Shown piece by piece: positions 5,768-6,005 of a stretch of DNA of 6,005 nt (within the stretch, counting starts at the first letter, position 1; every line of letters begins with the position of its first letter). The notes under the pieces are model-generated. The model searched no databases and was not told the origin of the DNA. It saw only the letters and a list, made by a program, of their open reading frames with translations. Source of the stretch: an uncultured Acetatifactor sp. (lineage in GTDB: Bacteria > Bacillota > Clostridia > Lachnospirales > Lachnospiraceae); assembly GCA_910586435.1 (NCBI GenBank), contig CAJUGT010000185.1, positions 1 through 6,005 of the forward strand, in the 5' to 3' direction. Position numbers and translations under genes: made by a program.

Positions 5768-5803
5768 AGTTGGAAAATGTTGATTATATTACGGTGAAAA
5801 ACA

Positions 5804-6005
5804 AATAATCCAGCTAAGAAATGTCAAGAGGAAATTTAAAAACAGTCTCGGAACGCAGGTGCCCGGTCAAACAAAATATTTAGCTGGACAGGTGGGGGTG
5901 CGAAGGCGCACGAGAGCAAATTTCATGAAGGTACTTATGAATGAAATTTGCTCTCCTGTGTGTGCGCCGAAGGAACCACACCCTTTAGTGCTGCCTGGCA
6001 GCGAC
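5804..6005 (+). ncRNA. Structured RNA element, copy 3, with an enlarged arm, cut by the window edge
   Basis: Bases 5804-5866 match copy 2 at 60 of 63 positions, including GTCTC and GGTGCCCGG, starting 37 bases after the kinase stop. The rest is unlike copies 1 and 2. A large stem-loop is formed by GGGTG 5896-5900 with CACCC 5979-5983, GGCGCAC 5905-5911 with GTGCGCC 5962-5968, and a perfect 15-bp stem 5912-5926 with 5941-5955 (GAGAGCAAATTTCAT and its complement) around a 14-base loop. TCCAGCTAA in the conserved part (5809-5817) can also pair with TTAGCTGGA (5880-5888), a pairing not available in copies 1 and 2. The 3' strands GGGCACC and GAGAC are not seen before base 6005, so the element is either incomplete here or altered. 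Confidence 0.6.

Noticed and set aside
5804..6005. A retron or group II intron RNA, suggested by the long hairpin in copy 3
   Set aside because: No reverse transcriptase is in the window, no group II domain V motif is visible, and tandem copies 1 and 2 with short arms do not fit a retron RNA.

Overview
The window looks like a chromosomal stretch of a Gram-positive gut-type Clostridia, most likely Lachnospiraceae. The reasons are a BspA-like surface protein ending in GWW cell-wall-type repeats, a small lipoprotein of a kind common in that family, strong AGGAGG-type ribosome binding sites and sigma-A-like TTGACA/TATAAT promoters. This placement is inferred from protein style; no marker gene is present.

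Layout, left to right. (1) Bases 1-2108 are the 3' part of a large secreted surface protein with two DUF285/BspA-like modules followed by eight clear and one degenerate 23-residue repeats. It is closed by a strong intrinsic terminator at 2144-2190. (2) Bases 2311-2711 hold a good promoter followed by two tandem copies of a structured RNA element of about 130-155 nt. The arm sequences differ between the copies but the base pairing is kept. The second copy runs directly into the ribosome binding site of a 64-residue two-helix membrane protein (2712-2906). (3) A convergent gene on the minus strand (3604-3032) encodes a 190-residue lipoprotein. (4) A 432-base divergent intergenic region carries one promoter for each direction and, on the plus side, a roughly 260-nt leader with three hairpins and a run of eight G. 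(5) Bases 4037-5767 encode a 576-residue soluble histidine kinase with an N-terminal TPR-like helical region; it is visibly more A/T-rich than the surface protein gene. (6) A third copy of the RNA element starts 37 bases after the kinase and runs off the right edge. It shares the first 63 bases but has a much larger and different hairpin arm.

The most interesting item is the repeated RNA element: three copies in 3.6 kb, a near-identical 5' segment, covarying arms, a possible alternative pairing, and in one case its own promoter and a downstream gene. I could not match it to a riboswitch or ncRNA class from memory. It could be a tandem cis-regulatory leader or a dispersed structured element; the window alone cannot decide. 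The kinase has no response regulator in view, and its input is unknown.
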